This document shows positions 8,698 to 19,900 of a stretch of 64,000 nt of DNA, in pieces. Under the pieces are notes generated by a model. It saw only the letters and a program-made list of their open reading frames with translations. It had not been told where the DNA came from and did not search any database. A program made the translations under genes and the position numbers. Source of the stretch: Brevibacterium daeguense (GTDB lineage: Bacteria > Actinomycetota > Actinomycetes > Actinomycetales > Brevibacteriaceae); contig NZ_JAJTWW010000001.1 in the NCBI RefSeq assembly GCF_021729135.1, positions 620,001 through 684,000 of the forward strand. The letters are read 5' to 3'. Numbering within the stretch: the first letter of the stretch is position 1; each line of letters begins with the position of its first letter.

Positions 8698-9501
8698 ATG
8701 GAAGTACGCGAGAAGACAGCCGTCGTCACTGGAGCAGCCAGCGGGATCGGCCGCGCAGTCGCGACGGCGCTTGCCGCGCGCGGCGCCCGCGTCATGGTCG
8801 CCGACATCTCCTCGGGGGTGCACGACGCCGGAGCGGAAATCGGTGCGGCCGCGTGGCAGGGCGATGTCTCCGCCCCGGACGGAATCCGGGACCTGCTCGC
8901 GGCTGCGGAGGCGCAGCTGGGACCCGTCGACCTCTACTTCGCCAACGCGGGAATCATCGGCCCTCCCGGGCTCAGCGGCGACGAGGCGGAATGGGATCGG
9001 GCGTTCGACGTCAACGTGCGCGCCCATATCCGCGCCGCGCAGCAGCTGATTCCCGGCTGGCAGCAGCGCGGGGAGGGCTACTTCGTGTCCACCGCCTCGG
9101 CGGCCGGACTACTGACGCAGATCGGGCAGGCCGCCTACTCCGTGACCAAGCACGCAGCGATCGGCTTCGCCGAGTGGCTCAGCGTCACCTACGGCGACGA
9201 CGGGATCCGAGTCTCGTGCCTGGCGCCGATGGGCGTCAACACCCCGCTGCTGCGCGGCGGGGAGACCGCGGACTCGGACGCCGATCGCACCGCGAACCGG
9301 GCCGTCACCTCCGCCGGCAAGGTGCTCGAGCCCGCCGACGTCGCCGACGTTGTGATGGCCGCCGTCGAATCGGAGACATTCCTCATCCTGCCGCATCCCG
9401 AGGTGCTGGAGATGTACCGCATGAAGGGCTCCGACTACGACCGCTGGCTGCGGGGAATGCGACGCTACCAGCGCACCCTCGCCGAATCCGCTGCCCACTG
9501 A
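8698..9501 (+). CDS. Short-chain dehydrogenase/reductase, first gene of the acyl-CoA operon
   Basis: 267-aa classical SDR: Rossmann motif VVTGAASGIGRAVA, NAG motif (FANAGIIG), catalytic Ser in STASAAG and the YSVTK active-site pair (YxxxK). It probably oxidises or reduces a hydroxyacyl or alcohol intermediate with NAD(P); the substrate cannot be read from sequence. The start is set by GGAGGAG at 8687-8693. It lies 31 nt before an acyl-CoA dehydrogenase and directly behind the TetR-controlled promoter. Confidence 0.88.
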   Translation: MEVREKTAVVTGAASGIGRAVATALAARGARVMVADISSGVHDAGAEIGAAAWQGDVSAPDGIRDLLAAAEAQLGPVDLYFANAGIIGPPGLSGDEAEWDRAFDVNVRAHIRAAQQLIPGWQQRGEGYFVSTASAAGLLTQIGQAAYSVTKHAAIGFAEWLSVTYGDDGIRVSCLAPMGVNTPLLRGGETADSDADRTANRAVTSAGKVLEPADVADVVMAAVESETFLILPHPEVLEMYRMKGSDYDRWLRGMRRYQRTLAESAAH

Positions 9502-9532
9502 ACCCCAGGTTTCCCACACAACAGGAGTGATG

Positions 9533-10741
<1,209 letters not shown>

Positions 10742-10747
10742 TCTCGG

Positions 10748-10772
10748 CCGCCGGCGCCGCACGCGCCGGCGG
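10748..10772 (+). other. Intercistronic perfect hairpin
   Basis: A 10-bp arm CCGCCGGCGC and its exact complement flank a 5-nt loop, 7 nt after the dehydrogenase stop and 41 nt before the next start. No T-run follows. Inside a co-directional operon it more likely stabilises an mRNA 3' end or attenuates than fully terminates. Confidence 0.5.
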
Positions 10773-10812
10773 TCCCACCCACACTTCCCGTTCGACCTCA
10801 AGGAGAACAGAC

Positions 10813-11565
10813 ATGACCCAGCGCACTGCGATCGTCACCGGCGGCGCACGCGGAATCGGAGCGGCGATCAGCGAGCGCTTCGCCGCCGACGGCATGAAGG
10901 TCGCCGTCATCGACCTCAAGCAGGAGGACGCGGCCGAGGTCGCCGAGCGCATCACCGCCGCCGGGGGAGAGGCGCTCGCGATCGGTGCTGACATCACCGA
11001 CGAGGCCTCGGTCGACAAGGCCGTCGGCGACGTCGCGGAGAAGCTCGGCCCGCCCACCGTGCTCGTCAACAACGCCGGCATCATCAAGGACAACATGCTG
11101 TTCAAGATGACGGCCGCGGAGTTCCAGGCCGTGCTCGCAGTCCACCTCACCGGCAACTTCCTCGTCACCAAGGCCTGCCAGCAGCACATGGTCGAGGAGA
11201 AGTTCGGGCGGATCATCTCGATGTCGTCGACCTCGGCGCTCGGCAACCGGGGGCAGGCGAACTACTCGGCCGCCAAGGCCGGGATCCAGGGCATGACCAA
11301 GACCTACGCCATCGAGCTCGGGAAGTTCGGGGTGACGGCGAACGCCATCGCACCCGGCTTCATCGAGACCGACATGACCCGCGCCACCGCCGAACGGATC
11401 GGTATGTCCTTCGAGGACTTCACCGCGGGAGCCGCAAAGCAGATCCCGGTCGCCCGCACCGGCAAGCCCGAGGACATTGCGCACGCCGCATCATTCCTGG
11501 CCAGCGAGGGCGCAGGCTTCGTGTCCGGTCAGGTCATCTACGTCGCCGGAGGGCCGAAGAATTGA
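10813..11565 (+). CDS. SDR-family 3-oxoacyl-(ACP/CoA) reductase, FabG-like
   Basis: 250-aa SDR with TGGARGIGAAI (cofactor loop), NNAGI, Ser in SMSSTSA and YSAAK. The long match to FabG-type 3-oxoacyl reductases and the acyl-CoA context suggest a (3-hydroxy/3-oxo)acyl-CoA dehydrogenase step. ATG 10813 follows AAGGAGAACAGAC, a strong ribosome-binding site. The 3' end overlaps the next dehydrogenase by TTGA. Confidence 0.88.
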   Translation: MTQRTAIVTGGARGIGAAISERFAADGMKVAVIDLKQEDAAEVAERITAAGGEALAIGADITDEASVDKAVGDVAEKLGPPTVLVNNAGIIKDNMLFKMTAAEFQAVLAVHLTGNFLVTKACQQHMVEEKFGRIISMSSTSALGNRGQANYSAAKAGIQGMTKTYAIELGKFGVTANAIAPGFIETDMTRATAERIGMSFEDFTAGAAKQIPVARTGKPEDIAHAASFLASEGAGFVSGQVIYVAGGPKN

Positions 11566-12737
11566 GCACCGAGCAGCAGCGCATCGATGATGCAGTGGCG
11601 GCCGCGGCCGCCGCGACGACGGATGCCATGAACGACTCCGAGCGCTACGGGGTCCTCTACGATCACGGTCTCGCCTGGGTGAACTTCCCGGAGGGCTGCG
11701 GCGGGCTCGGCGTCTCGACCAGTCTGCGCGAATACGCCGCCCAGCAGGTCGCCGAAGCCGGCCTGCGCACACCGCCGCGCGGCAGCAACACCATCGGCTT
11801 CGGCATGGCCGCCCCGACCATCGTCACCTACGGCACTGCCGAGCAGAAGCTCATCCTGCGCGACATCTACACTCTCGATACGATCTTCTGTCAGCTCTTC
11901 AGCGAGCCGGGCGCCGGATCGGATCTCGCCGCAGTCGCCACCCGCGCCGTCCGGAATGGCGACGGGTTCCGCGTCACCGGGCAGAAGGTGTGGACCTCCG
12001 GTGCGCAGAACGCCGACATGGCGATCCTCGTCGCGCGCACCGACCCGAGCGTGCCCAAGCACCAGGGCCTGAGCTACTTCCTGCTCGACATGCACGCACC
12101 GGGAGTCGAAGTCCGCGGACTGCGGCAGATCACCGGCGAGGCGGAGTTCAACGAGGTCTTCCTCACCGATGTCGAGGTGCCGGAGGCCAACCTGCTCGGC
12201 GAGCTCGGCCAGGGCTGGAAGGTGGCCAACACGACGCTCAACAACGAGCGCGTGGCGATCGGGGGCGGCACTCCTCGTGAGGGCGGCATGATCGGCGTGG
12301 TCGCCGGTGCCTGGCGCGCCAACCCGGAGTACCGCGACCCGCTGCTGCACGACGAGCTCGTCCGCCTGTGGGTCGAGGTCGAGGTGGCGCGGATGATGGG
12401 GGAGCGGCTGAGCCAGAAGCTCGCCGCCGGCCAGCCCGGACCCGAGGGGTCGGGCGCCAAGCTGTCGTTCGCGCGCAACAACCATGAGCTCACCGGTCTG
12501 GAGCTGCAGATGACCGGGGTCGACGGGCTGCGCTACGACACCTATGCGATGCGCCGACCGAGCGAGTACTCGATGATCGGGCGCATCCCCGGATACCGCT
12601 ATCTGCGCGCCAAGGGCAACTCCATCGAGGGCGGCACCAGCGAGATCATCCGCAACATCATCTCCGAACGAGTCCTCGGGCTGCCCGGTGAACACCGGGT
12701 CGACAAGGACGTGGCATTCAAGGACCTGCCGAAATGA
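11562..12737 (+). CDS. Acyl-CoA dehydrogenase (second of three), TTG start
   Basis: 391-aa acyl-CoA dehydrogenase: QLFSEPGAGSDLAAVATRA, GQKVWTSGAQNADMAI, and C-terminal EGGTSEIIRNIISERVLGLP, the signature found in actinobacterial FadE proteins. It pairs with the next gene by an ATGA overlap. In mycobacterial steroid catabolism such adjacent FadE pairs form obligate alpha2beta2 heterotetramers, so a heteromeric enzyme is plausible (inference from the family). TTG 11562 overlaps the upstream TGA, and translation is likely re-initiated. Confidence 0.9.
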   Translation: MSTEQQRIDDAVAAAAAATTDAMNDSERYGVLYDHGLAWVNFPEGCGGLGVSTSLREYAAQQVAEAGLRTPPRGSNTIGFGMAAPTIVTYGTAEQKLILRDIYTLDTIFCQLFSEPGAGSDLAAVATRAVRNGDGFRVTGQKVWTSGAQNADMAILVARTDPSVPKHQGLSYFLLDMHAPGVEVRGLRQITGEAEFNEVFLTDVEVPEANLLGELGQGWKVANTTLNNERVAIGGGTPREGGMIGVVAGAWRANPEYRDPLLHDELVRLWVEVEVARMMGERLSQKLAAGQPGPEGSGAKLSFARNNHELTGLELQMTGVDGLRYDTYAMRRPSEYSMIGRIPGYRYLRAKGNSIEGGTSEIIRNIISERVLGLPGEHRVDKDVAFKDLPK

Positions 12738-13858
12738 CTGATATCGATCTGCTGCCCCGCGAGCACGAAGAGGACCTGCGTGCCAGCGTCCGCCGACTGT
12801 TCGAAGCCGAATCCAGCGCGGAATTCGTGGCCGGACTCTACGACGATCCGACTGCGGACACCTCGAAGCTCGACCGCGCCTGGGCTCAGGAACTCGGTCT
12901 TGCCGCGCTGCTGGTGCCCGAGGAGCTCGGTGGAGCCGGCGCCTCGGCGTCCGAGGCGGCCGTCGTGAGCGAGGAGATCGGACGGGCCGTCGCCCCGGTC
13001 CGATTCCTGTCCTCGGCGGTGCTGGCCACAACGCTCGCAGTGCATCTCAAGGCCCAGTCGCTGCTCGCCGGGCTCACCGCTGGTGAGCGCTTCGCCGCGA
13101 TCGCGTTCCCCGCGACCGCCGCTCGGATCGACTCCGGCATCGAGATCGCGGTGGAAGGCGGCAGCGCGACCGTGAGCGGCACCGTGCCCGGCGTGATCGA
13201 CGGCGTGGGAGCGGACGACTACCTGGTCGTCGCGGGCGAGGGCGTCGACACCGTCGTGGTGCGGGTCTCTGCCGAGCACGTGCAGGCGGAGCCGTTCCTC
13301 GGCTTCGACCAGAGCCGCCAGCTCGCCGACCTGAGCTTCACCCACGCGCCGGCCGAAGTCCTCGGCCACGGGCTGGACGCCGCCGCTGCTGTCCGCGCGG
13401 CGGAGATCCTGGGACGCACCGTGCTGGCGGCCGAACAGGCCGGCCTCGCTCAGCGCGCCTTCGATCTCACGCTCGAGTACGTCAAGGGCCGCCGCCAGTT
13501 CGGCCGGACCATCGGCTCCTTCCAGGCGGTCAAGCACCGCCTGGCCGACCTGTGGCTCGAGGTGTCCCAGGCCGGCGCCGCTGCCATCTTCGCCGCGCGC
13601 ACTGCCGCTGCCTCCGAGGCAGGGGAGGAGCTGCCGGACGAGGCCGAGCTGTGCTCGCTGGTGGCGGGGTCCTACGCCTCCACCGCAGCCGTCCACGCCG
13701 CCGAGGAGGCCGTGCAGCTGCACGGCGGAAACGGCATGACCTGGGAGTACCCGCTGCACCTCTACCTCAAGCGGGCGAAGGCCGACGAGCAGATCCTCGG
13801 GCACTCCCGGCGCCAGCGGCAGCAGCTCGCGCCGCTCATCGATCTGCCGACGGCCTGA
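12734..13858 (+). CDS. Acyl-CoA dehydrogenase (third of three), probable partner subunit
   Basis: 374-aa acyl-CoA dehydrogenase-fold protein. C-terminal motifs are present (GRTVLAAEQAGLAQRAFDLTLEYVKGRRQFGRTIGSFQAVKHRLADL; AVQLHGGNGMTWEYPLHLYLKRA), while the middle flavin/substrate loop is poorly conserved compared with the two other dehydrogenases. That asymmetry and the ATGA overlap with 11562-12737 suggest a heteromeric pair in which the two subunits complete each other's FAD sites (inference). Confidence 0.88.
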   Translation: MTDIDLLPREHEEDLRASVRRLFEAESSAEFVAGLYDDPTADTSKLDRAWAQELGLAALLVPEELGGAGASASEAAVVSEEIGRAVAPVRFLSSAVLATTLAVHLKAQSLLAGLTAGERFAAIAFPATAARIDSGIEIAVEGGSATVSGTVPGVIDGVGADDYLVVAGEGVDTVVVRVSAEHVQAEPFLGFDQSRQLADLSFTHAPAEVLGHGLDAAAAVRAAEILGRTVLAAEQAGLAQRAFDLTLEYVKGRRQFGRTIGSFQAVKHRLADLWLEVSQAGAAAIFAARTAAASEAGEELPDEAELCSLVAGSYASTAAVHAAEEAVQLHGGNGMTWEYPLHLYLKRAKADEQILGHSRRQRQQLAPLIDLPTA

Positions 13859-13921
13859 GCCGGCTGTTCCGGTCGTCTGCCGACCGCACCACCACCGACC
13901 CCCTGAACACGAAGGACTGAG

Positions 13922-15121
13922 ATGACAGACGCAGTGATCGTTTCGACAGCGCGCACGCCGATCGGCAAGGCCTATCGCGGCGCATTCAACAACACCCAGG
14001 CGCAGGAGCTGGCCGGGCACGCGATCAAGCACGCCGTCCAGCGTGCCGGGCTCGAAGGCGGCGAGGTCGAGGACGTCATCCTCGGCGCGGCGATCCAGCA
14101 GGGCAGCCAGGGCGGCAACGTCGCCCGGCAGGCGCTGCTGCGGGCGGGTCTTCCCGTCACGGTCTCCGGGATGACCATGGACCGCCAGTGCTCCTCCGGC
14201 CTGATGGCGATCGCGACCGCCGCCAAGCAGATCATCCACGACGGCATGGACATCGCCGTCGGCGGCGGTGTGGAGTCGATCTCCCTGGTGCAGAACGACA
14301 AGGCCAACAACTACCGCGCGCAGGATCCGTGGCTGGTCGAGCACATCCCGGAGATCTATCTGCCGATGCTCAACACCGCCGAGGTGGTCGCCGAGCGGTA
14401 CCAGGTGTCACGCGACGCCCAGGACGAGTACGCATTCCAGTCCCAGATGCGCACGGCCGCCGCGCAGGCGGCGGGCCGGCTCGACGACGAGGTCGTGCCG
14501 CTGCCCTCGGTGCAGATCGTCGTCGACAAGGCGACCAAGGAGACCTCCGAGCAGGAGGTCACCTTGACGAAGGACGAGGGCAACCGCCCGCAGACCACGC
14601 TGGAGGGGCTCACCCAGCTGCAGCCGGTGCTCGCGCCCGGAGTGGCCTCGCAGAACCCGACCGTCACGGCCGGCAACGCCTCGCAGCTGTCGGACGGCGC
14701 CTCGGCCTCGGTGCTGATGTCGGACGCGGAGGCCTCCCGCCGCGGTCTCGAGCCGCTGGGCATCTACCGGGGAATCGCTGTGGCCGGCTGCGGGCCGGAG
14801 GAGATGGGGATCGGGCCGGTGTTCGCGATCCCGAAGCTGCTTCAGAAGCACGGACTGACGGTCGATGACATCGGACTCTGGGAGCTCAACGAGGCCTTCG
14901 CGGTGCAGGCGCTGTACTGCCGCGACCGGCTCGGCATCGACCCGGAGAAGTACAACGTCAACGGTGGCGGCATCTCGATCGGCCACCCCTACGGCATGAC
15001 CGGCGCGCGCCTCGTCGGCCACGCCCTCATCGAGGGCCGGCGGCGCGGCGTCAAGTACGTTGTCGTGACCATGTGCATCGGCGGCGGCATGGGCGCCGCC
15101 GGCCTGTTCGAAGTGGCCTGA
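13922..15121 (+). CDS. Acetyl-CoA acyltransferase (thiolase II family)
   Basis: Thiolytic cleavage of 3-oxoacyl-CoA. 399 aa with the nucleophile Cys in MDRQCSSG (about residue 91), [21 protein letters not shown] (catalytic His) and the second Cys in MCIGGGMG. Complete and of normal length. GGACTGAG before ATG 13922 serves as ribosome-binding site. The 63-nt gap from the dehydrogenase contains no clear promoter. A perfect hairpin follows the stop. Confidence 0.94.
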   Translation: MTDAVIVSTARTPIGKAYRGAFNNTQAQELAGHAIKHAVQRAGLEGGEVEDVILGAAIQQGSQGGNVARQALLRAGLPVTVSGMTMDRQCSSGLMAIATAAKQIIHDGMDIAVGGGVESISLVQNDKANNYRAQDPWLVEHIPEIYLPMLNTAEVVAERYQVSRDAQDEYAFQSQMRTAAAQAAGRLDDEVVPLPSVQIVVDKATKETSEQEVTLTKDEGNRPQTTLEGLTQLQPVLAPGVASQNPTVTAGNASQLSDGASASVLMSDAEASRRGLEPLGIYRGIAVAGCGPEEMGIGPVFAIPKLLQKHGLTVDDIGLWELNEAFAVQALYCRDRLGIDPEKYNVNGGGISIGHPYGMTGARLVGHALIEGRRRGVKYVVVTMCIGGGMGAAGLFEVA

Positions 15122-15132
15122 CCCGGCCCACC

Positions 15133-15161
15133 GCGGGACAGGGCGAAACGCCCTGTCCCGC
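15133..15161 (+). terminator. Perfect 13-bp stem, 3-nt loop hairpin after the thiolase gene
   Basis: GCGGGACAGGGCG (15133-15145) pairs exactly with 15149-15161 around an AAA loop, 11 nt after the thiolase stop. No U-tract follows, as is common for actinobacterial terminators. Partial termination would lower expression of the ligase and carboxylase genes relative to the upstream part. Confidence 0.6.
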
Positions 15162-15221
15162 ACCCGACGGTGCGCCGAGCACCTGCGGGCGACCATCACA
15201 GCGACGTGAAGGACGAGGAAC

Positions 15222-16934
15222 ATGAGCTTTTTCGACGAACGACCCTGGCTGCAGACTGCCGCCGCCGGCGGGCACGAGGTGCTCCTCGAGCCGATCGAGG
15301 AGACCACCACCCTGGCGCTGTTCGACCGCGCTGTCGAGAACTTCCCCGACCGGCCGGCCATCAAGTACTACGGCTTCGAGCCCACCTGGCGTGAGCTCGA
15401 CAGGATGACCGACGCCTTCGCGGCCTACCTGGTCGATCAGGGATTCGAGGCGGGCGACCGGCTGGGCGTCTACCTGCAGAACGTTCCCCACTACTCGATC
15501 GCGGTCTTCGGCGCCTGGAAGGCCGGCGGCATCGTCGTCCCGCTCAACCCGATGTACCGCGACGAGCTCGACCACGTGTTCTCGGATGCCGAGGTCAAAG
15601 CCCTCGTGGTCTCCGCCGCCGCCTATCTCGACCGGGTCCGGCCCCACGCCTCGGGCCTCGAGATCGTCGTCACCTGCAACGAGAAGGACTATCAGGTCGA
15701 CGGGGACGACCGGATCTTCGGGAAGTTCCAGGATTCCTACGACACGGGCCGCTCCGACTTCGCCGCCGTGGTCGAGCAGTACGCCGGCAAGTCCGCGCCC
15801 GCCCCGCAGCTGACCCCCGATTCGGCCGGCATCATCGGATACACCTCGGGCACCTCCGGCCGGTCGAAGGGCGCGGTCATCACCCACCGCGGGCTGTCGG
15901 TCAACGCCCAGATGCTGCGCGACTACCAGGGCTTCGACGAGACCGCGACGATCTTCACCCTCGCCCCGGTCTTCCACATCACCGGATTCGTGTGCCAGTT
16001 CCTCGCGGCCGTCGCCTGCGGGGCGGCCCTGTCGATGAACTACCGGTTCGAACCGGGTGCGGCCCTGTCGACCTTCCGCACCGACAGACCTCAGTACATG
16101 GCGGGCCCGGCGACTGCCTACATGGCGCTGCTGGCCCACCCCGACTTCACCTCGGACGCGTTCGACTCCTTCACCTCGATCATGTCCGGCGGTGCGCCGC
16201 TGCCGGAGGCGATCGTGGCCAAGTTCGAAGAGCGCACCGGCCACTACATCGGCCAGGGCTACGGCCTGACCGAGACCACCGCGCAGTGCGTCGTGGTGCC
16301 CCGCCACCTGCGCGCCCCCGTCGACCCCGACAGCGGAAACCTGTCCTGCGGGCTGCCGCTGTCGAGCGTGATGGTCAGGATCCGCGACGAGAGCGGCACC
16401 GAGGTCGGCCCGAACGAAGTCGGTGAGATCTGCGTGCGCGGCCCGATGGTGTCTCCGGAGTACATCAACAATCCCGAGGCGACCGCCTCGGAGATCCCCG
16501 ACGGGGAGCTCCGGACCGGTGACGTGGGCTTCATGGACGAGGACGGCTGGGTGTACATCGTCGACCGGAAGAAGGACATGATCAACGCGTCGGGCTTCAA
16601 GGTCTGGCCGCGCGAGGTCGAGGACGTCCTCTACACCCACCCCGCCGTCCTCGAAGCAGCTGTCGTCGGCGTGCCGGACGAATATCGCGGTGAGAGCGTC
16701 GTCGCGTTCGTGAGCCTGCAGCAGGCCGCGCAGGTGACGGAGGAGGAGATCATCGCCCACTGCCGCGAGCACCTCGCCTCCTACAAGGCACCGCGCCAGG
16801 TCAACTTCATCGATGCCCTGCCCAAGACCGCCTCGGGCAAGATCCTGCGCAGGGAGATGCGCAGGGTGGGAACCGAGCAGGCAGCGCCGCAGCCGGCAGC
16901 GACCGGTCCGGCCGACCCCGGCGAGCAGGCATGA
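15222..16934 (+). CDS. Acyl-CoA ligase (AMP-forming, ANL superfamily)
   Basis: Activates a carboxylic acid to its CoA thioester through an acyl-adenylate. 570 aa with the P-loop YTSGTSGRSKGAVITH, GQGYGLTETT (A5), ELRTGDVGFMDEDGWVYIVDRKKDMI (A7/A8 hinge) and PKTASGKILRREMR (A10 catalytic Lys). The long/medium-chain FadD-like architecture fits the surrounding beta-oxidation genes; the acid is unknown. A GGACGAGGA-type ribosome-binding site lies before ATG 15222. Confidence 0.92.
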   Translation: MSFFDERPWLQTAAAGGHEVLLEPIEETTTLALFDRAVENFPDRPAIKYYGFEPTWRELDRMTDAFAAYLVDQGFEAGDRLGVYLQNVPHYSIAVFGAWKAGGIVVPLNPMYRDELDHVFSDAEVKALVVSAAAYLDRVRPHASGLEIVVTCNEKDYQVDGDDRIFGKFQDSYDTGRSDFAAVVEQYAGKSAPAPQLTPDSAGIIGYTSGTSGRSKGAVITHRGLSVNAQMLRDYQGFDETATIFTLAPVFHITGFVCQFLAAVACGAALSMNYRFEPGAALSTFRTDRPQYMAGPATAYMALLAHPDFTSDAFDSFTSIMSGGAPLPEAIVAKFEERTGHYIGQGYGLTETTAQCVVVPRHLRAPVDPDSGNLSCGLPLSSVMVRIRDESGTEVGPNEVGEICVRGPMVSPEYINNPEATASEIPDGELRTGDVGFMDEDGWVYIVDRKKDMINASGFKVWPREVEDVLYTHPAVLEAAVVGVPDEYRGESVVAFVSLQQAAQVTEEEIIAHCREHLASYKAPRQVNFIDALPKTASGKILRREMRRVGTEQAAPQPAATGPADPGEQA

Positions 16935-16950
16935 GCGGTTCGACTCGGAC

Positions 16951-19900
16951 ATGAGAACGCTGCTGGTCGCCAACCGCGGAGAGATCGCGGTCCGCATCAT
17001 CCGCACCGCCGAGGACATGGGACTGCGGACCGTGGCGGTGCACCCGGCCGACGACGCCGACAGCCTGCACGTGCACCTCGCCGACTCCGCGGTGGAGCTG
17101 CGCGGCGTCGGCTCGCAGGCCTACCTGGACATCCTGCAGCTCATCGCCGCAGCGGTCGAGGAGGGCGCCGATCTCATCCACCCGGGCTACGGCTTCCTCG
17201 CCGAGTCACCCGAGTTCGCCCGCGCCTGCCACGAGGCGGGTCTCGGCTTCCTCGGGCCCTCTCCCGAGGCGCTCGAGCTCGCCGGGGCGAAGACGGCGAC
17301 GAAGGAGCGAGCGGCCTCCCTGGGCATCCCGGTCCCGGAGTCGACCGGCGTCCTCGAATGCCCCGAGGACGCCCTCCGGCTGCTGGCGAGGCATCCGGCA
17401 GGCATCGCGATCAAGGCCGTAGCCGGGGGCGGCGGGCGAGGCATCGCCCTGGTGACCGATCCCGCGGAGGTGCCGGCCGTCATCGACCGCTGCCGGACCG
17501 AGGCGGAGCGCGGGTTCGGAGACGCCCGGGTGTTCGCCGAGACCTGGCTGCCCCGAGCCCGTCACATCGAGGTCCAGTGCATCGGCACGCCCGACGGCGT
17601 GCGCGTGCTCGGCGACCGGGACTGCTCCCTGCAGCGCAGGCGGCAGAAGGTCATCGAGATCGCACCGGCACCGGGCATCTCCCCCGAACTGCGGCGTGAC
17701 CTGCGCCACGCGGCCGAGAGGCTGCTCGATTCGATGCACTACGTGTCGCTGGCGACGGTGGAATTCCTCGTCGACGGCGATGACTGGGTGCTGCTGGAGG
17801 TCAACCCCCGCATCCAGGTGGAGCACACCGTCACCGAGGCGGTCACCGGGCTCGATCTCGTCGCGCTGCAGATCGCACTCGGGCTGGGGGAGGAGCTCTC
17901 CGAGCGCGGACTGCCCGAGGCGGACTCGATCCCCGAATCGGGAGTCGCCGTCGAGGCACGCGTGTGCGCCGAGACCGTCGGCGCCGACGGCACTCCGGCT
18001 CCGAGCGCCGGCACGCTGGAGCGCCTGGATCTGCCGACCGGGGCCGGCATCCGCATCGACACCTGGGTGCGCAGCGGTGTCGAAGTGGGCACCCTGTACG
18101 ACACGCTGCTGGCCAAGATCATCGCGCACGGCCCGGACCTCCCGACGGCGCGGCGCCGCCTGCGGGCCGCTCTGCGGGAGTTCAGCGGTGCGGGAATCGA
18201 GTCGAACGCCGACTTCCTCGCCGCAGTCCTCGAACTCTCCGGCTCCCGGGAGGGGGATGCGGCGCCGCACACCCGGTGGCTCGACGAACACCTCGGCGAG
18301 GTGCGTGACCGCCGCATCGCGCTCGCCGCGGAGCGGGCAGCGGCAGATGGTGCCGCGACGGGCGCCCGCGGCGGCGAGCACACCGAACCCGCGATGCGGG
18401 GCCGGGGCGGGCAGGCCGGTGATCCACGGGGCAGTGGGAAGCACCGCGCGTCGGGCAACGGCAGCAGCGGGGCGGGGATCGCGCTGCGACCCGGCGAGGA
18501 GCTGGTCCCGGCGCCCCTGAGCGGCACTGTCGTGTCCCTCGACAGCCGACCCGGTGAGCTGGGGCTCATCGAGGCGATGAAGATGCATCACCCGATTCCG
18601 GCCCCGCCGCACTCGCACGCGCGGCCGCTGGTCGAACTCGGACGCACGGTGACCGCCGGTCAGCCCGTGTTCGCTGTCCTGACCTCTGACACCGGCGCGC
18701 AGGCAGCCGCCGCCGGCGAGCAGCTCGCCCACCCGCTGGTCGATGAGGTCATCGAGCGGCACGAACAGGTGCTCGACGCCGCCAGACCGGACGCCGTGGC
18801 GAAGATCCGCGAGCGAGGGCGCAGGACCGCGCGGGAGAACCTGGAGGACCTGCTCGTGCCGGGCACATTCGTCGAGTACGGCCCGCTCGTGATCGCGGCC
18901 CAGGCGGCCCGCCGCCCCCTCGCCGATCTCATCGCGCGCACGAGCGGTGACGGGCTGATCGGCGGCATCGGAATGGTCGACACCCCGAGCGGCCCCTGCG
19001 AAGCAGTGGTGATGAGCTACGACTACATGGTGCTGGCCGGCACCCAGGGGTCGCGCAACCATGACAAGACCGACCGCCTCATCCAGCTCGCCGGAGCGAA
19101 GGGCCTGCCGGTCGTGCTGTTCGCAGAGGGCGGCGGTGGACGGCCCGGCGACACCGATCGCGCTCCCGGAGCTCACCTCAAAGTGCACACCTTCGCTGCG
19201 CTGGCAGCACTCCGGGGCCGGGTCCCGCTCATCGCCATCGCTTCCGGCCGCTGCTTCGCCGGCAACGCCGCCCTCGCCGGCCTGTGCGATGTCATCATCG
19301 CGACCGAGGACGTCAACCTGGGGATGGGCGGCCCGGCGATGATCGAGGGCGGTGGCCTCGGTCGGTGGGCTCCCGAGGACATCGGACCCGCTCACGTCCA
19401 CACCGCCAGCGGAGCGATCGACGTCCTCGTGGCCGATGACGCCGCCGCAGTCAGCACGGCTCAGCAGTATCTGGGCTATTTCGCGCCTCATCCCGCTGCC
19501 GACGCCGAGGCGCCGGACCCCGAGCTCGCCCGCGCAGCAGTGCCCGGCGACCGATTGCGGGCCTACGAGATGCGTGCGGTCATCGGCAGCGTGGTGGATG
19601 CTGGCAGCTTCCTCGAGCTGCGGGCGGAGTACGCTCCCGGTGCGATCACCGGGTTCGCCCGGGTGAGCGGCCGGCCGATCGGCATCATCGCCAATGACAA
19701 CCACCACCTCGGCGGGGCGATCGACGTCGACGCCGCCCGCTCCTTCGTCGAGCTGCTCGAGGTCGCCGAGTACCACGGGCTGCCCGTGGTGTCGTTCGTC
19801 GACACCCCGGGCTTCATGGTCGGACCGGAAGCCGAGCACGAACCGGGGGTGAAGACCTTCGGGCGGCTGTTCACCACCGGAGCCGGGCTCACCGTGCCGT

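Noticed and set aside
16931-16933. ATG at 16931 overlapping the ligase stop as start of the carboxylase
   Set aside because: It is in a different frame. The carboxylase frame first offers ATG at 16951, directly before the conserved RTLLVANRGEIA.
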